A DNA stretch of 64,000 nt from an uncultured Oscillospiraceae bacterium (GTDB taxonomy: Bacteria; Bacillota; Clostridia; Oscillospirales; Oscillospiraceae): assembly GCA_934591845.1 (NCBI GenBank), contig CAKTPO010000009.1, forward strand, positions 19,348-83,347. The letters are read 5' to 3'. The translations under genes and the position numbers were made by a program. The notes beneath the pieces were generated by a model. The model searched no databases, had not been told where the DNA came from, and saw only the letters and a list, made by a program, of their open reading frames with translations. The first letter of the stretch is position 1. Every line of letters starts with the position of its first letter. Of the stretch, positions 10,324 through 18,339 are shown one piece after another.

Positions 10324-11238
10324 TTACTTTGGCAGCGTATTCTGATACTGGGAAAACTTCTTTTCGGAATTCAGCAGTTCTTCATAGGCCCGGTAGGCTT
10401 CTTCCAGGGAGTTGTACTTGGTTCCTGTTGTATACTTAGAAAATCCATTATAGTTGGATATATGATCCGTGATTGCCACATATTCTACGCCTTTATTGGT
10501 TTTTCTTGTGGCCGTTTCCGTTTCTGAGATGTAGTATCCCCCGTCTTTTTTGCTGACGATCACGGGAATGGTCTGTCCGGCACCGACTTTGTTTGTATCC
10601 ACACTGGTCCAGAACAAGTAGGCACGGCTATTCTTGTTATCTGCCAGATAGGCCCATGTTCCATGTTTCAGCAGGCTGTTTTTATCAAGAGATTCCACCA
10701 CTTTCGACACCATGATAGAGCCGGGGCTTTTGGAATCGATTTCAAATTGGGTGCTGGTGGGGTACTGTGCCAGAAGCTCCTGTACCTGGGTCTTTGTGTG
10801 GATGTCCTCTTTGAAATTAATGTTGGGCCCAACCGTCTGTCCGCCCCCTGTTCAATCAAGACACACGCCTACGGACTCCTCATAGGTCACTTTACATTCC
10901 CCACCGGCGGTAGGGTTCCCTATCCAGTTGTCCGTATTCCCCTCATTTTTATAGTGGGTGATGCCGCCGATGTTCACAGGATCTATAGACTGCCAGTTGT
11001 CCTGCCGCTGTTTGAGCGGAACGACCTTGACCGTCTCCTCCGTCTGCCCCAGCATGGAGGCCGTAAGCACATCTGCATAGGCCGAGCGGACATTGGCCAA
11101 ATCCACCGCCTCCCGGCTTTTTTCCAGTTGGTTTCCCAAAATGGGAATGGCAACTGACACCAAAACGCCGATGATAGCCACAACGATGAGCATTTCCATC
11201 AGCGTAAATCCTTGATAGTTCCGCAAAAAAGGTCTCAT
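10324..11238 (-). pseudogene. type IV pilin-like protein split by an in-frame TGA
   Basis: The first part (11238-10852, 128 codons) begins with a prepilin signal: a short basic leader, then G/FTLMEMLIVVAIIGVLVSVAIP, where the G-F junction is the expected prepilin peptidase site and the E at +5 is present. The frame stops at TGA (10854-10852). The same frame stays open for another 175 codons after the TGA, to a stop at 10324, with protein-like composition. A reinitiating ATG exists at 10713. A normal product would be about 304 residues, a major or minor pseudopilin secreted to the surface. TGG-to-TGA (Trp lost) or CGA-to-TGA are single-base explanations. No pilus assembly genes are nearby. Confidence 0.75.
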
Positions 11239-11646
11239 ACTACACTCACTTCCAAAAGAAAACGACCTGTGGGATTACAGCAACATACGGCTTTCCGCCA
11301 TCAGAAAAAATCACCTACGAAAGAACGCACATGGCTTTCTTCCGGAACCACCAGGCCAAAGGGGGGACCAAAGGATCTATCAGGAACCTTTCTAATTTAG
11401 GCAGACGCAACCATCGTATATAACAGATTGGCGACTTATTATAACATTATATTCACGAATATGCAAGTATTTTTATGAATCATCCTAAAAGAATTCATTT
11501 TTTATCCATTCCATTTTCTTTTAAGATATTCTTATTTTTCCTGTTTTTTCATTTTTTCACTGGATTTATTCACATTCCTTTGATAGAATACAGAAGTTGC
11601 CCATGGAGAACTCCGGCGGCAAACACCAAATAGGGAGGAACCCCCA
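11239..11646. other. AT-rich intergenic region without a gene
   Basis: About 400 bases between the divergent pilin-like gene and the CXXC mini-protein. The right part (11,430-11,580) is very AT-rich and presumably holds promoters for both directions. I saw no RNA gene and could not fit a cyclic-di-GMP riboswitch to the pilin side. Confidence 0.4.
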
Positions 11647-11790
11647 ATGACGCGATACAAAACCGCCGCCCAATGGCTGCTCCTGCTGACCGGGTGCCTG
11701 ATGATTTTCTTTGGGGCCTGGCGTGGAGAGGCCGCCACCGTTTTTACAAAGGCAATTCGACTGTGTATGGAGTGTGTGGGCATTGGATAA
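11647..11790 (+). CDS. CD1871A-type CXXC mini-protein
   Basis: A 47-residue protein too small for most gene finders. It has one membrane helix (AAQWLLLLTGCLMIFFGAW), the family-typical RGEAATVFTKAIRLCMECVGIG end, and a CMEC motif. It resembles the clostridial CD1871A family of CXXC proteins, which sit directly before a membrane 4Fe-4S protein and a thioredoxin-like lipoprotein, as here. The ATG follows AGGGAGGAAC. Its end overlaps the presumed TTG start of the ferredoxin gene by 8 bases. Role unknown, probably in membrane-associated thiol or electron transfer. Confidence 0.75.
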   Translation: MTRYKTAAQWLLLLTGCLMIFFGAWRGEAATVFTKAIRLCMECVGIG

Positions 11791-12676
11791 GAAAAAGTTA
11801 CCGTTTCTGGCCCGGTTCCGGGGGGCCTTGCAAGCCGGGGCCACGCTGCTGACCAACCCCCATTTGCTGAACTTCCGAAAAGGCACCCTTTACCAGGGAG
11901 CCGCCAAACACGCCTGCGTGCCGGGACTCAACTGTTACTCCTGCCCAGGGGCCACGGGGGCCTGTCCCATCGGGGCGTTTCAGGCGGTGGTGGGGTCATC
12001 TAAATTCCGGTTTTCCTACTACATCACCGGAACGCTGATCCTTTTGGGGGTGCTTCTGGGGCGGTTTATCTGCGGCTTTCTCTGCCCCTTTGGCTTTTTC
12101 CAGGAGTTGCTCCACAAAATACCCGGCAAAAAGTTTTCCACCAAAAAGCTCAAGCCCCTGCGGTACCTGAAATACGGCATTCTTCTGGTCTTTGTCATGC
12201 TGCTGCCGGTGGTGGCCGCAAATGAGCTGGGCATGGGGGACCCCTACTTCTGCAAGTACCTCTGCCCCCAAGGCGTTTTGGAGGGGGCCATCCCGTTGTC
12301 CATTGCAAACAGCGGCATCCGGGCCGCCCTGGGAAAACTCTTTTCCTGGAAACTGGGCATTCTTCTGACGGTGAGCATCGGAAGCATCCTGTTCTACCGG
12401 CCTTTCTGCAAATGGCTCTGCCCTCTGGGCGCGGTCTATGCCCTGCTCAACAAAGTCTCCCTGTTCCAGATGCAGGTGGACAAGGAAAAGTGCGTATCCT
12501 GCGGGGCCTGTGCCAGAAGCTGCAAAATGGATGTGGATATTACCAAAAGCCCCAACCACACCGAGTGTATCCGCTGCGGCATGTGCATCAAAGCATGTCC
12601 CACCTCCGCCATCCGTTACAAATACGGCTTTGGCGATGCCAACAAACAAACAAACAACCAAAAAGGAGACAACAAC
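11783..12676 (+). CDS. membrane-bound 4Fe-4S protein (NapH-like), no stop codon before the next gene
   Basis: A polytopic membrane protein with repeated cysteine motifs. CYSCPGATGACPIG comes near the N-terminus, then CGFLCPFGFFQEL, YLCPQG and CKWLCPLGAVY at helix ends, and two classic ferredoxin clusters CVSCGACARSCK and CIRCGMCIKACP. The start is taken as TTG at 11783, overlapping the mini-protein, because upstream in-frame codons are antisense-like and an ATGGAG site lies before it. There is no stop codon. The frame passes through a Q/N-rich linker (ANKQTNNQKGDNN) straight into the start of the lipoprotein gene at 12677. Probably transfers electrons across or along the membrane to the thioredoxin-like partner (inference). 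Confidence 0.8.
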
Positions 12677-13495
12677 ATGAAATTTACCCGTATTCTTGCC
12701 CTGGTGCTGTGCCTGGTCATGGCCCTTTCCCTGGCCGCCTGTGGCGAAAAGACCCAGCCCGCTAAAACCATTGACGAACTGATGAGCGATGAAAACCAGA
12801 TCCTCTCTGCCCACCAGGAGCTGTGGGACAAGGTGTTCCTGTCCATGGACAAAAACGTCACCGAAAGCATCCTCAGCAGCAACTACGGCGACTTCCTGGC
12901 CGCCGCTCTGGAAAACGTAAAGACCCAGTTCTCCGACAAGGACTATGCCGCCCTGAAAGAGGATGCCGCAAAAATCCGGGACATTGAGGAGCAGATTTCC
13001 AAACTGCCTCAGGATTCCACCGGAACTGCCGCCAACACCGCCGAAGCCTTCCCCCAGTTCCAGGGCAAGACCCTGGATGGAGAGGACGTAGACAGCAGTC
13101 TCTTTGCCAACAACGCCTTTACCGTCATCAACTTCTGGTTCAATGAGTGCAAGCCCTGCGTGGCCGAGCTGGGCGACCTGGATGCCCTGAACAAAAAGGT
13201 GGCAGAGCAGGGCGGCGAGGTCATCGGCATCAACGTGGGTACCCTGGACGGCAACCAGCAGGGCATTGAAAACGCCAAGAAGCTGCTGGAAGCCAAGGGT
13301 GCCACCTACCGCTGCATCTACTTTGACTCCACCAGTGAGGCCGGCACCTTTGCCCTGAACATCCAGGCGTTCCCCACCACCATCGTGGTAGACCGGAACG
13401 GCAACCTGGTAGGCGCCCCCGTCCTGGGCGGCATCGATAACGAAAGCAACCTGGCCCTCGTCCAGGCCAACATCGACCAGGCCCTGGCCGGGTGA
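12677..13495 (+). CDS. TlpA/ResA-like thioredoxin lipoprotein
   Basis: A 272-residue product from its own ATG, preceded by AAAAAGGAG. It has a lipoprotein signal peptide (MKFTRILALVLCLVMALSLAAC) with the lipobox cysteine at residue 22. A helical linker follows, then a thioredoxin domain with NFWFNECKPCVAEL, where CKPC is the redox pair, and the cis-proline loop AFPTTIVVD. It should act outside the membrane as a thiol-disulfide protein. The upstream ferredoxin frame runs into it without a stop, so a fused 570-residue product is possible besides the free lipoprotein. A terminator follows. Confidence 0.88.
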   Translation: MKFTRILALVLCLVMALSLAACGEKTQPAKTIDELMSDENQILSAHQELWDKVFLSMDKNVTESILSSNYGDFLAAALENVKTQFSDKDYAALKEDAAKIRDIEEQISKLPQDSTGTAANTAEAFPQFQGKTLDGEDVDSSLFANNAFTVINFWFNECKPCVAELGDLDALNKKVAEQGGEVIGINVGTLDGNQQGIENAKKLLEAKGATYRCIYFDSTSEAGTFALNIQAFPTTIVVDRNGNLVGAPVLGGIDNESNLALVQANIDQALAG

Positions 13496-13511
13496 TGTAA
13501 AAATCTCTTAT

Positions 13512-13548
13512 AAAAAATGGCTGTCTCATCGGGGGGCAGCCGTTTTTG
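13512..13548 (+). terminator. terminator after the TlpA-like gene
   Basis: Short stem GGCTG/CAGCC flanked by A-run and T-run (GCCGTTTTTGT). Confidence 0.7.
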
Positions 13549-13751
13549 TCTTATCCGTGTAAAATTTATAGGAGTTCTTTGGTTTTTCTCGCAAGATACA
13601 GGGGAAGATTTGTCTTCGCCGCTTTTGGCTTCTAACACATTTTTCCAAAACAGCAAGTAGCCCTTCGTGTTGAACATGCGTATTGTCGGAATTTCACGCT
13701 GTTGTAAACCTGCGTATTGCCGCAAAATGCCACTGGCATTTTGCATTGAAA

Positions 13752-13773
13752 TGGGTTCGAGTCCCACCACATC
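13752..13773 (+). repeat. inverted partial copy of the tRNA-Leu 3' arm
   Basis: GGGTTCGAGTCCCACCAC on the plus strand equals the T-arm and start of the acceptor 3' strand of the adjacent minus-strand tRNA-Leu. The homology continues into the terminator sequence that separates them. No D-arm or anticodon arm is present upstream, so it is a fragment and not a tRNA gene. Confidence 0.7.
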
Positions 13774-13775
13774 AC

Positions 13776-13811
13776 AAAAAAGAAGGATGCAGCTTTGCAT
13801 CCTTCTTTTTT
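13776..13811. terminator. terminator of the tRNA-Leu gene, bidirectional
   Basis: Perfect 16-base stem (AAAAAAGAAGGATGCA and its complement) with a GCTT loop. It gives a T-run on both strands. Confidence 0.9.
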
Positions 13812-13812
13812 G

Positions 13813-13898
13813 TGGTGCCGGTGGTGGGACTCGAACCCACACGGTATCTCTACCAAAGGATTTTGAGTCCTCCTCGTCTACCATTCCAACACACCGGC
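13813..13898 (-). tRNA. tRNA-Leu (anticodon CAA)
   Basis: The acceptor stem GCCGGTG pairs with CACCGGC, followed by discriminator A and an encoded CCA. The anticodon arm is GAGGA-CTCAAAA-TCCTT, giving anticodon CAA for UUG codons. A long variable arm (GGTAGAGATACC), as in class II tRNAs, precedes the T-arm TGGGTTCGAGTCCCA. A perfect terminator hairpin follows. Confidence 0.95.
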
Positions 13899-14135
13899 GT
13901 ATGAACATCCGATAACAGGATGTTATCTGGGTCTTGGGAACTGCCTTTGATTTGGGGGCGTCCCATCGACTCGTATAGGATAGCACACTTGGAGCAAAAA
14001 AGCAAGAAAAAAGTTTTGGGCAAAGTTTGTATAGGTTCCCCGCCGGAAATGCCTTGACTTCTTGGGGGGAAGCCTCCATAATAGGAGGTGGTTACATAAT
14101 ACTTTTCGGTATCGGGAAGGTTGGGGGACGGACAC

Positions 14136-15761
14136 ATGAAGACCAGAAAACGGATGGGAGCGGTACTGGCCATGGCGGCGGTGGTTCTGGGGGTGCTTGG
14201 GGCCATGGGCGGGTATTTCTTTTGCAGGAATTACCGGGTGCTGGCCGGGAAGCCCTATTTGAAAACTGCGGAGGTGCTGAACCTTTCCGGGGTGCAGGGG
14301 GTGGAATTTGACCGGCTGCGGGACTTTCCCCAACTGAAAATGCTGGATGCCCGGGGTACGGGGATGGATGTGGCTTCTTACCGGATGCTGCGGGAAGCAA
14401 ACCCCGATTGCAAAATCACCTGGGATATTCCCTTTCAGGGGCGGTTTCTGCCTGAGGATACCCAGGAAGTGACGGTTGCCACCCTGACTGCGGAGGAGGC
14501 CCAGGCCCTGGCCCTGGTGCCGGGGCTTTTACAGGTGGACGGCCTGGAATGCCGGGATTACGATGCCCTGGAACTGCTGGCTGGTTTGCGGCCGGACTGC
14601 CAGGTCAACTACCGGGTGGATCTGGGGAGCCTTCGCTGGGGGCCGGGGGTACGGTCTATCGAGCTTCAAGAAGCAGATGCGCAGGAGCTGGCAACGAATC
14701 TGCCCCATCTTCCCCAGGTGGAGACCATTCTGCTTAAAACAGCCCTTCCTGACCCGGAACTGGTTTCCTGGCTTCACCGGGCGTTCCCCCAAATCGGGCT
14801 GTTTTACGCCCTGGCAGATCGGGATGTGCCTCTGGATGCTAAAACGACCATGCTGTCCCTGAACCAGTGCCCCCTGACCCTGGAACTGGCGCAGAAGCTG
14901 ATACAGTGCTACCCGGAATTGCAGGAAGCGGAGCTTCTGGAATGCGGTCTGGAAGAAAAAGAACTGCGGCAGCTTTGCGACGACTACCCCCAGGTGTTTT
15001 TCCTCTGGGAGGGCAGCTTTGGGCCTGTGCGGTTGCGGACGGATGCCGTGGATGCGGACTTGTCCGGCATGGCTGTGACGGATTTGGAGGAACTTGAGCA
15101 GGCCCTCCCCTACTACCCCAAACTTCAAAAGGTGGATTTGTCCGACTGCGGCCTGGAGAATGAAGAACTGGATGCGCTGAACAAACGACACCAGGACGTT
15201 CGCTTTGTATGGACGGTAAGCGTCGGCAAGGTCCGGGTGCGGACGGACAGTTTGTTCTTTGCCCCGGTGAAAACCGGTCAGACGGTTTATGAGGGGCAGC
15301 TGGACAACCTGCGCTACTGCCCGGATGTGATTGCCGTAGACGTGGGGCACATGCCCCTGAAAACCTGCGACTGGGTGCGGTATTTTCCAAAACTTCAATA
15401 CCTGATCATTGCAGACACGGGCATTTCTGACATTACCCCTCTGGCAAACTGTGAAAACCTGATTTTCCTGGAAATGTTTCTGACCCTCTGCCGGGACTAC
15501 AGCCCCTTGCAGCAGTGCAAAAATCTGGAAGATCTGAACCTATGCTATACCTACGGCCCGGCAGACCCGGTGCGGGAGATGACCTGGCTGAAACGGCTTT
15601 GGTGGGACGGCATCCGGTATAATGACAAGGACATTGCCGATAGCCTGCCCAATACGGAAGTCAACCTGGACTCCGGCTCCTCCACCGGCGGCGGCTGGCG
15701 GGAGGGGGCCCACTACCGGGAGCAGCGGGACATTCTGGGCATGGCCTATCTCCATGGATAA
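14136..15761 (+). CDS. membrane-anchored leucine-rich-repeat-like surface protein
   Basis: From the ATG at 14136 the product is 541 residues; a TTG 15 bases earlier is in frame but less likely. Residues 8-27 form one uncleaved hydrophobic helix that should anchor it, with the rest outside. The body has irregular repeats of the type YPKLQKVDLSDCGLENEELDAL and a better LRR stretch near the C-terminus (FPKLQYLIIADTGISDITPL, then NLIFLEMF and NLEDLNLCY), suggesting a solenoid for protein binding. No LPXTG-like sorting signal is seen at the C-terminus. It lies upstream of the sortase gene, but that gene has its own promoter. Function unknown. Confidence 0.65.
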   Translation: MKTRKRMGAVLAMAAVVLGVLGAMGGYFFCRNYRVLAGKPYLKTAEVLNLSGVQGVEFDRLRDFPQLKMLDARGTGMDVASYRMLREANPDCKITWDIPFQGRFLPEDTQEVTVATLTAEEAQALALVPGLLQVDGLECRDYDALELLAGLRPDCQVNYRVDLGSLRWGPGVRSIELQEADAQELATNLPHLPQVETILLKTALPDPELVSWLHRAFPQIGLFYALADRDVPLDAKTTMLSLNQCPLTLELAQKLIQCYPELQEAELLECGLEEKELRQLCDDYPQVFFLWEGSFGPVRLRTDAVDADLSGMAVTDLEELEQALPYYPKLQKVDLSDCGLENEELDALNKRHQDVRFVWTVSVGKVRVRTDSLFFAPVKTGQTVYEGQLDNLRYCPDVIAVDVGHMPLKTCDWVRYFPKLQYLIIADTGISDITPLANCENLIFLEMFLTLCRDYSPLQQCKNLEDLNLCYTYGPADPVREMTWLKRLWWDGIRYNDKDIADSLPNTEVNLDSGSSTGGGWREGAHYREQRDILGMAYLHG

Positions 15762-15803
15762 ATTTCCTTAATGAAAGGTTAATACAATACCCATGCGATG
15801 TGC

Positions 15804-15832
15804 TTGACAGAAGCCCGGCGGTGGATTATAAT
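15804..15832 (+). promoter_or_regulatory. consensus promoter of sortase B gene
   Basis: TTGACA (15804-15809), 17-base spacer, TATAAT (15827-15832). The -35 flank GCTTGACAGAAGCCC is repeated exactly at the nrdG promoter (23,976-23,990). Confidence 0.85.
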
Positions 15833-15899
15833 AAGTTACAGATGGTTACATTTTGGCAAAGGAATTTTCTTCCATTCCTTGCCGTGAGGAGGATACAAC

Positions 15900-16733
15900 A
15901 TGAAAAAAGGTCTTTACATCGCCATTATCGTGGTGCTGGCTGTGGCTTTGGTGGGCAGTGCCGTGTACTTAGGCTCCTATTTCTGGGAGGGCAAGAAGTC
16001 TGAGGACGAATACGACAAACTCCGTCAGGATACCCTGGCTTCCACCCCCGCCACCACGGAAGCTTCCAACGACACCACAGAAGATTATGTCCCCGACCCC
16101 AAAGAATTGGAGGAGCCCGAGGAGACCTTCCCCCTGAACCGGGACTACAAGGCGTTCTACGAAAAGAACAACAACAAGGATTTTGTGGGCTGGCTGCGCA
16201 TTGACGGCACCAAGCTGGACTACCCTGTGATGCAGAGCCCGGTCAGCGAGGCCAACTACTACCTCTACCGGGATTATAACGGCGATAACAGCACCCGTGG
16301 CAGCATCTACGCCCGGGAGGAATGCGATGTCTTTACCCCCGGCGACAACGTGACCATGTACGGCCACAACATGAAGGACGGCTCCATGTTTGCGGCCCTC
16401 AATGCCTATGTAAACAAGTCCGCCTGGGACAACAACAGCCTGGTCTTCTTTGACACTTTCAACCACGAAACCGGCGAGGTGCAATACCACGTCTACAAGA
16501 TTTTCTCCGTCTTCAAGACCACTGCCAACTTAGGCGAGGGCTTTACCTACCAGCGTTTTGAAAATGCCGCCAACCAGCAGGAGTTTGACGAGTTCGTCTC
16601 CAACTGCAAGAAGCTGAGCTTCTATGACACCGGCATTACCCCCCAGTACGGCGACAAGATGATCTGCCTGTCCACCTGTGAATACACCCTGGACAATGGC
16701 CGTCTGGTGGTCGCCGCCGTCCGCATCAGCTGA
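15900..16733 (+). CDS. srtB: class B sortase
   Basis: Membrane-anchored cysteine transpeptidase that attaches proteins to the wall or to each other. The 277-residue protein has an N-terminal membrane helix (residues 5-27), an acidic linker rich in T, E and D, and the sortase domain. The catalytic His is in MYGHNMKDG near residue 155, the Cys in LSTCEY near 259, and the Arg in NGRLVV near 267. WLRIDGTKLDYPVMQS is typical of class B. The ATG follows GAGGAGG. Substrates are not evident nearby; the LRR protein lacks a sorting motif. Confidence 0.9.
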   Translation: MKKGLYIAIIVVLAVALVGSAVYLGSYFWEGKKSEDEYDKLRQDTLASTPATTEASNDTTEDYVPDPKELEEPEETFPLNRDYKAFYEKNNNKDFVGWLRIDGTKLDYPVMQSPVSEANYYLYRDYNGDNSTRGSIYAREECDVFTPGDNVTMYGHNMKDGSMFAALNAYVNKSAWDNNSLVFFDTFNHETGEVQYHVYKIFSVFKTTANLGEGFTYQRFENAANQQEFDEFVSNCKKLSFYDTGITPQYGDKMICLSTCEYTLDNGRLVVAAVRIS

Positions 16734-16746
16734 TTTTTGACCCAAA

Positions 16747-16782
16747 CCCCCGGAGCGGCGGTGGCCGTTCCGGGGCTTTTTT
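16747..16782 (+). terminator. terminator after sortase B
   Basis: Stem CCCCGGAGCGG/CCGTTCCGGGG (one mismatch) then CTTTTTT. Confidence 0.88.
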
Positions 16783-16814
16783 CAGGCTGTCAAAAATTAT
16801 TCATCGTTTATCTC

Positions 16815-16843
16815 TTTACATTATGGCTAAAAAAGGCTATAAT
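16815..16843 (+). promoter_or_regulatory. promoter of the SEDS gene
   Basis: TTTACA (16815-16820), 17-base spacer, TATAAT (16838-16843). It overlaps the first codons of the longest open frame, which argues that translation begins further downstream at 16865. Confidence 0.7.
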
Positions 16844-16864
16844 GCCCCCAAAGGAGCTGATTCT

Positions 16865-18049
16865 GTGCATCGTTTTTTTGAAGAATTAAAGGATTTCAAA
16901 ATAAAAGGCGACTGGGTATTGCTGACCCTGGCCCTGGTCACCTCCGGCTTTGGCGTGATCGTCATGGCCAGTGCCACCAACGCCTCCAAATTCGGCACCA
17001 ACAACATCAAATACATCATCATTCAGCTGGCCGCTGTGGCCATTGGCGTGATGATGTATGCCATTGTATCCTCTATTGATGCCGATACCATGTCCGAAAA
17101 CCGAGTGCTACTCACGGCGTTCAACCTGTGTTTGCTGCTGCTGCTGATCCCTTTCGGTACGGACAACAATACCGGTAACAGAAGCTGGCTGAATATCCCC
17201 CTGCTGCCCTTTATGATCCAGCCTGCCGAGATTTGTAAAATCGGCTATATTCTGGTCATGGCCTCGGTGATGTCGTCACACCAAAATGACATCTCCTCCA
17301 TTCCGGCGGTCATGCAGATGGTGTTCCACTTGGGTCTAATCGTGGGACTCAACATGGTGCTGTCGGGAGACGCGGGTGTTTCCCTGATTTTCGTATTCAT
17401 CTTTATCGGCATGGCCTTTGCCGGTGGTGTCGGCATGGGTTGGTTCGCCATTGCCATTGCGGCCATGGTGCCTTTGGGCTTTATCGCCTGGCCCCTGCTT
17501 GGTACTTACCAGCAGCAGCGTATTTTGGTACTGGTAGACCCCAGCTTTGATGCCGATGGCCTGGGGGCCCGGTACCACAGTAAGATCAACCTCATGTCCC
17601 TGACCGGCGGCGGCCTGACAGGCCAGGGTCTGTTCAACGGCAACCGTACCCAGGCGGGTATGCTCTTTGCCCAGCATACGGACTACATCTTTTCCTCCGT
17701 AGGCGAGGAACTGGGCTTCTTCGGCTGCTGTGCCATTCTGATTCTGGAACTGCTGATCATTGCCCGGTGCATCCAGGTGGGCATTCGCTCCCAGGAATAT
17801 ATGCGGCGGCTGATCTGCTTCGGTGCCGCCTCCGCTCTGATGTTCCAGCTGATCATTAATGTGGGCATGTGCATCGGTGTTATGCCCGTTATCGGCCTGA
17901 CCCTGCCCCTGATCAGCTACGGCGGCTCCTCCACCGTTACCATTTACGCCATGCTGGGCCTGGTCTCCGGCGTTCACGCCCGACCCCAACCTCTTAGCCA
18001 CGAACGCTACATTCAGCCTTTCCGCTCCTACGGATTGGCCAAACACTAA
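16865..18049 (+). CDS. RodA/FtsW-family (SEDS) peptidoglycan glycosyltransferase
   Basis: Polytopic membrane protein that polymerises lipid II with a partner class B PBP. From GTG 16865, behind AAAGGAG, the product is 394 residues with about ten membrane segments. The open frame extends 14 codons upstream to an ATG, but a promoter overlies that extension. SEDS motifs seen are GNRSWLNI, QPAEICKIGYI, the conserved D region GARYHSKI, GEELGFFG and GLTLPLISYGGSS. RodA and FtsW cannot be told apart safely here. No PBP gene is adjacent. Confidence 0.88.
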   Translation: MHRFFEELKDFKIKGDWVLLTLALVTSGFGVIVMASATNASKFGTNNIKYIIIQLAAVAIGVMMYAIVSSIDADTMSENRVLLTAFNLCLLLLLIPFGTDNNTGNRSWLNIPLLPFMIQPAEICKIGYILVMASVMSSHQNDISSIPAVMQMVFHLGLIVGLNMVLSGDAGVSLIFVFIFIGMAFAGGVGMGWFAIAIAAMVPLGFIAWPLLGTYQQQRILVLVDPSFDADGLGARYHSKINLMSLTGGGLTGQGLFNGNRTQAGMLFAQHTDYIFSSVGEELGFFGCCAILILELLIIARCIQVGIRSQEYMRRLICFGAASALMFQLIINVGMCIGVMPVIGLTLPLISYGGSSTVTIYAMLGLVSGVHARPQPLSHERYIQPFRSYGLAKH

Positions 18050-18056
18050 AAGTTTT

Positions 18057-18124
18057 CCCGCTGCTGATACAACCATTGGCAGCGGGTTTTTGCATGGCCC
18101 CCAGGGGGTTTCCGGGGGCTTTTT
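18057..18124 (+). terminator. two tandem terminators after the SEDS gene
   Basis: First CCCGCTGC/GCAGCGGG then TTTTT (18057-18091). Second GCCCCC/GGGGGC then TTTTT (18097-18124). Between here and 18,339 are further C/G-rich hairpin pieces (CCCCCCAGGGGG near 18,221, CCCCCCGGGGGG near 18,258) of unknown role. Confidence 0.8.
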
Positions 18125-18339
18125 GTAGGGTCTGACAAAATTGTGGCCCATACCGGGGGTTTTGCGCCCCAAAAAGGAGCCTGGGCCTTGATTTTCTTGT
18201 GTATCTTTTACAAAAACATCCCCCCAGGGGGTTGGGAAGTCCAAGAAAAGCCCATCCCCCCGGGGGGCTTCCGAAAGGGAATAGAATGTGATAAACTGTT
18301 GTGGCAATGAAAAAAGACACGCACGAAAGGATTTAGAAC

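Noticed and set aside
11239..11430. Possible cyclic-di-GMP riboswitch before the pilin-like gene.
   Set aside because: I could not place the conserved GEMM loops or receptor helix in the minus-strand leader.
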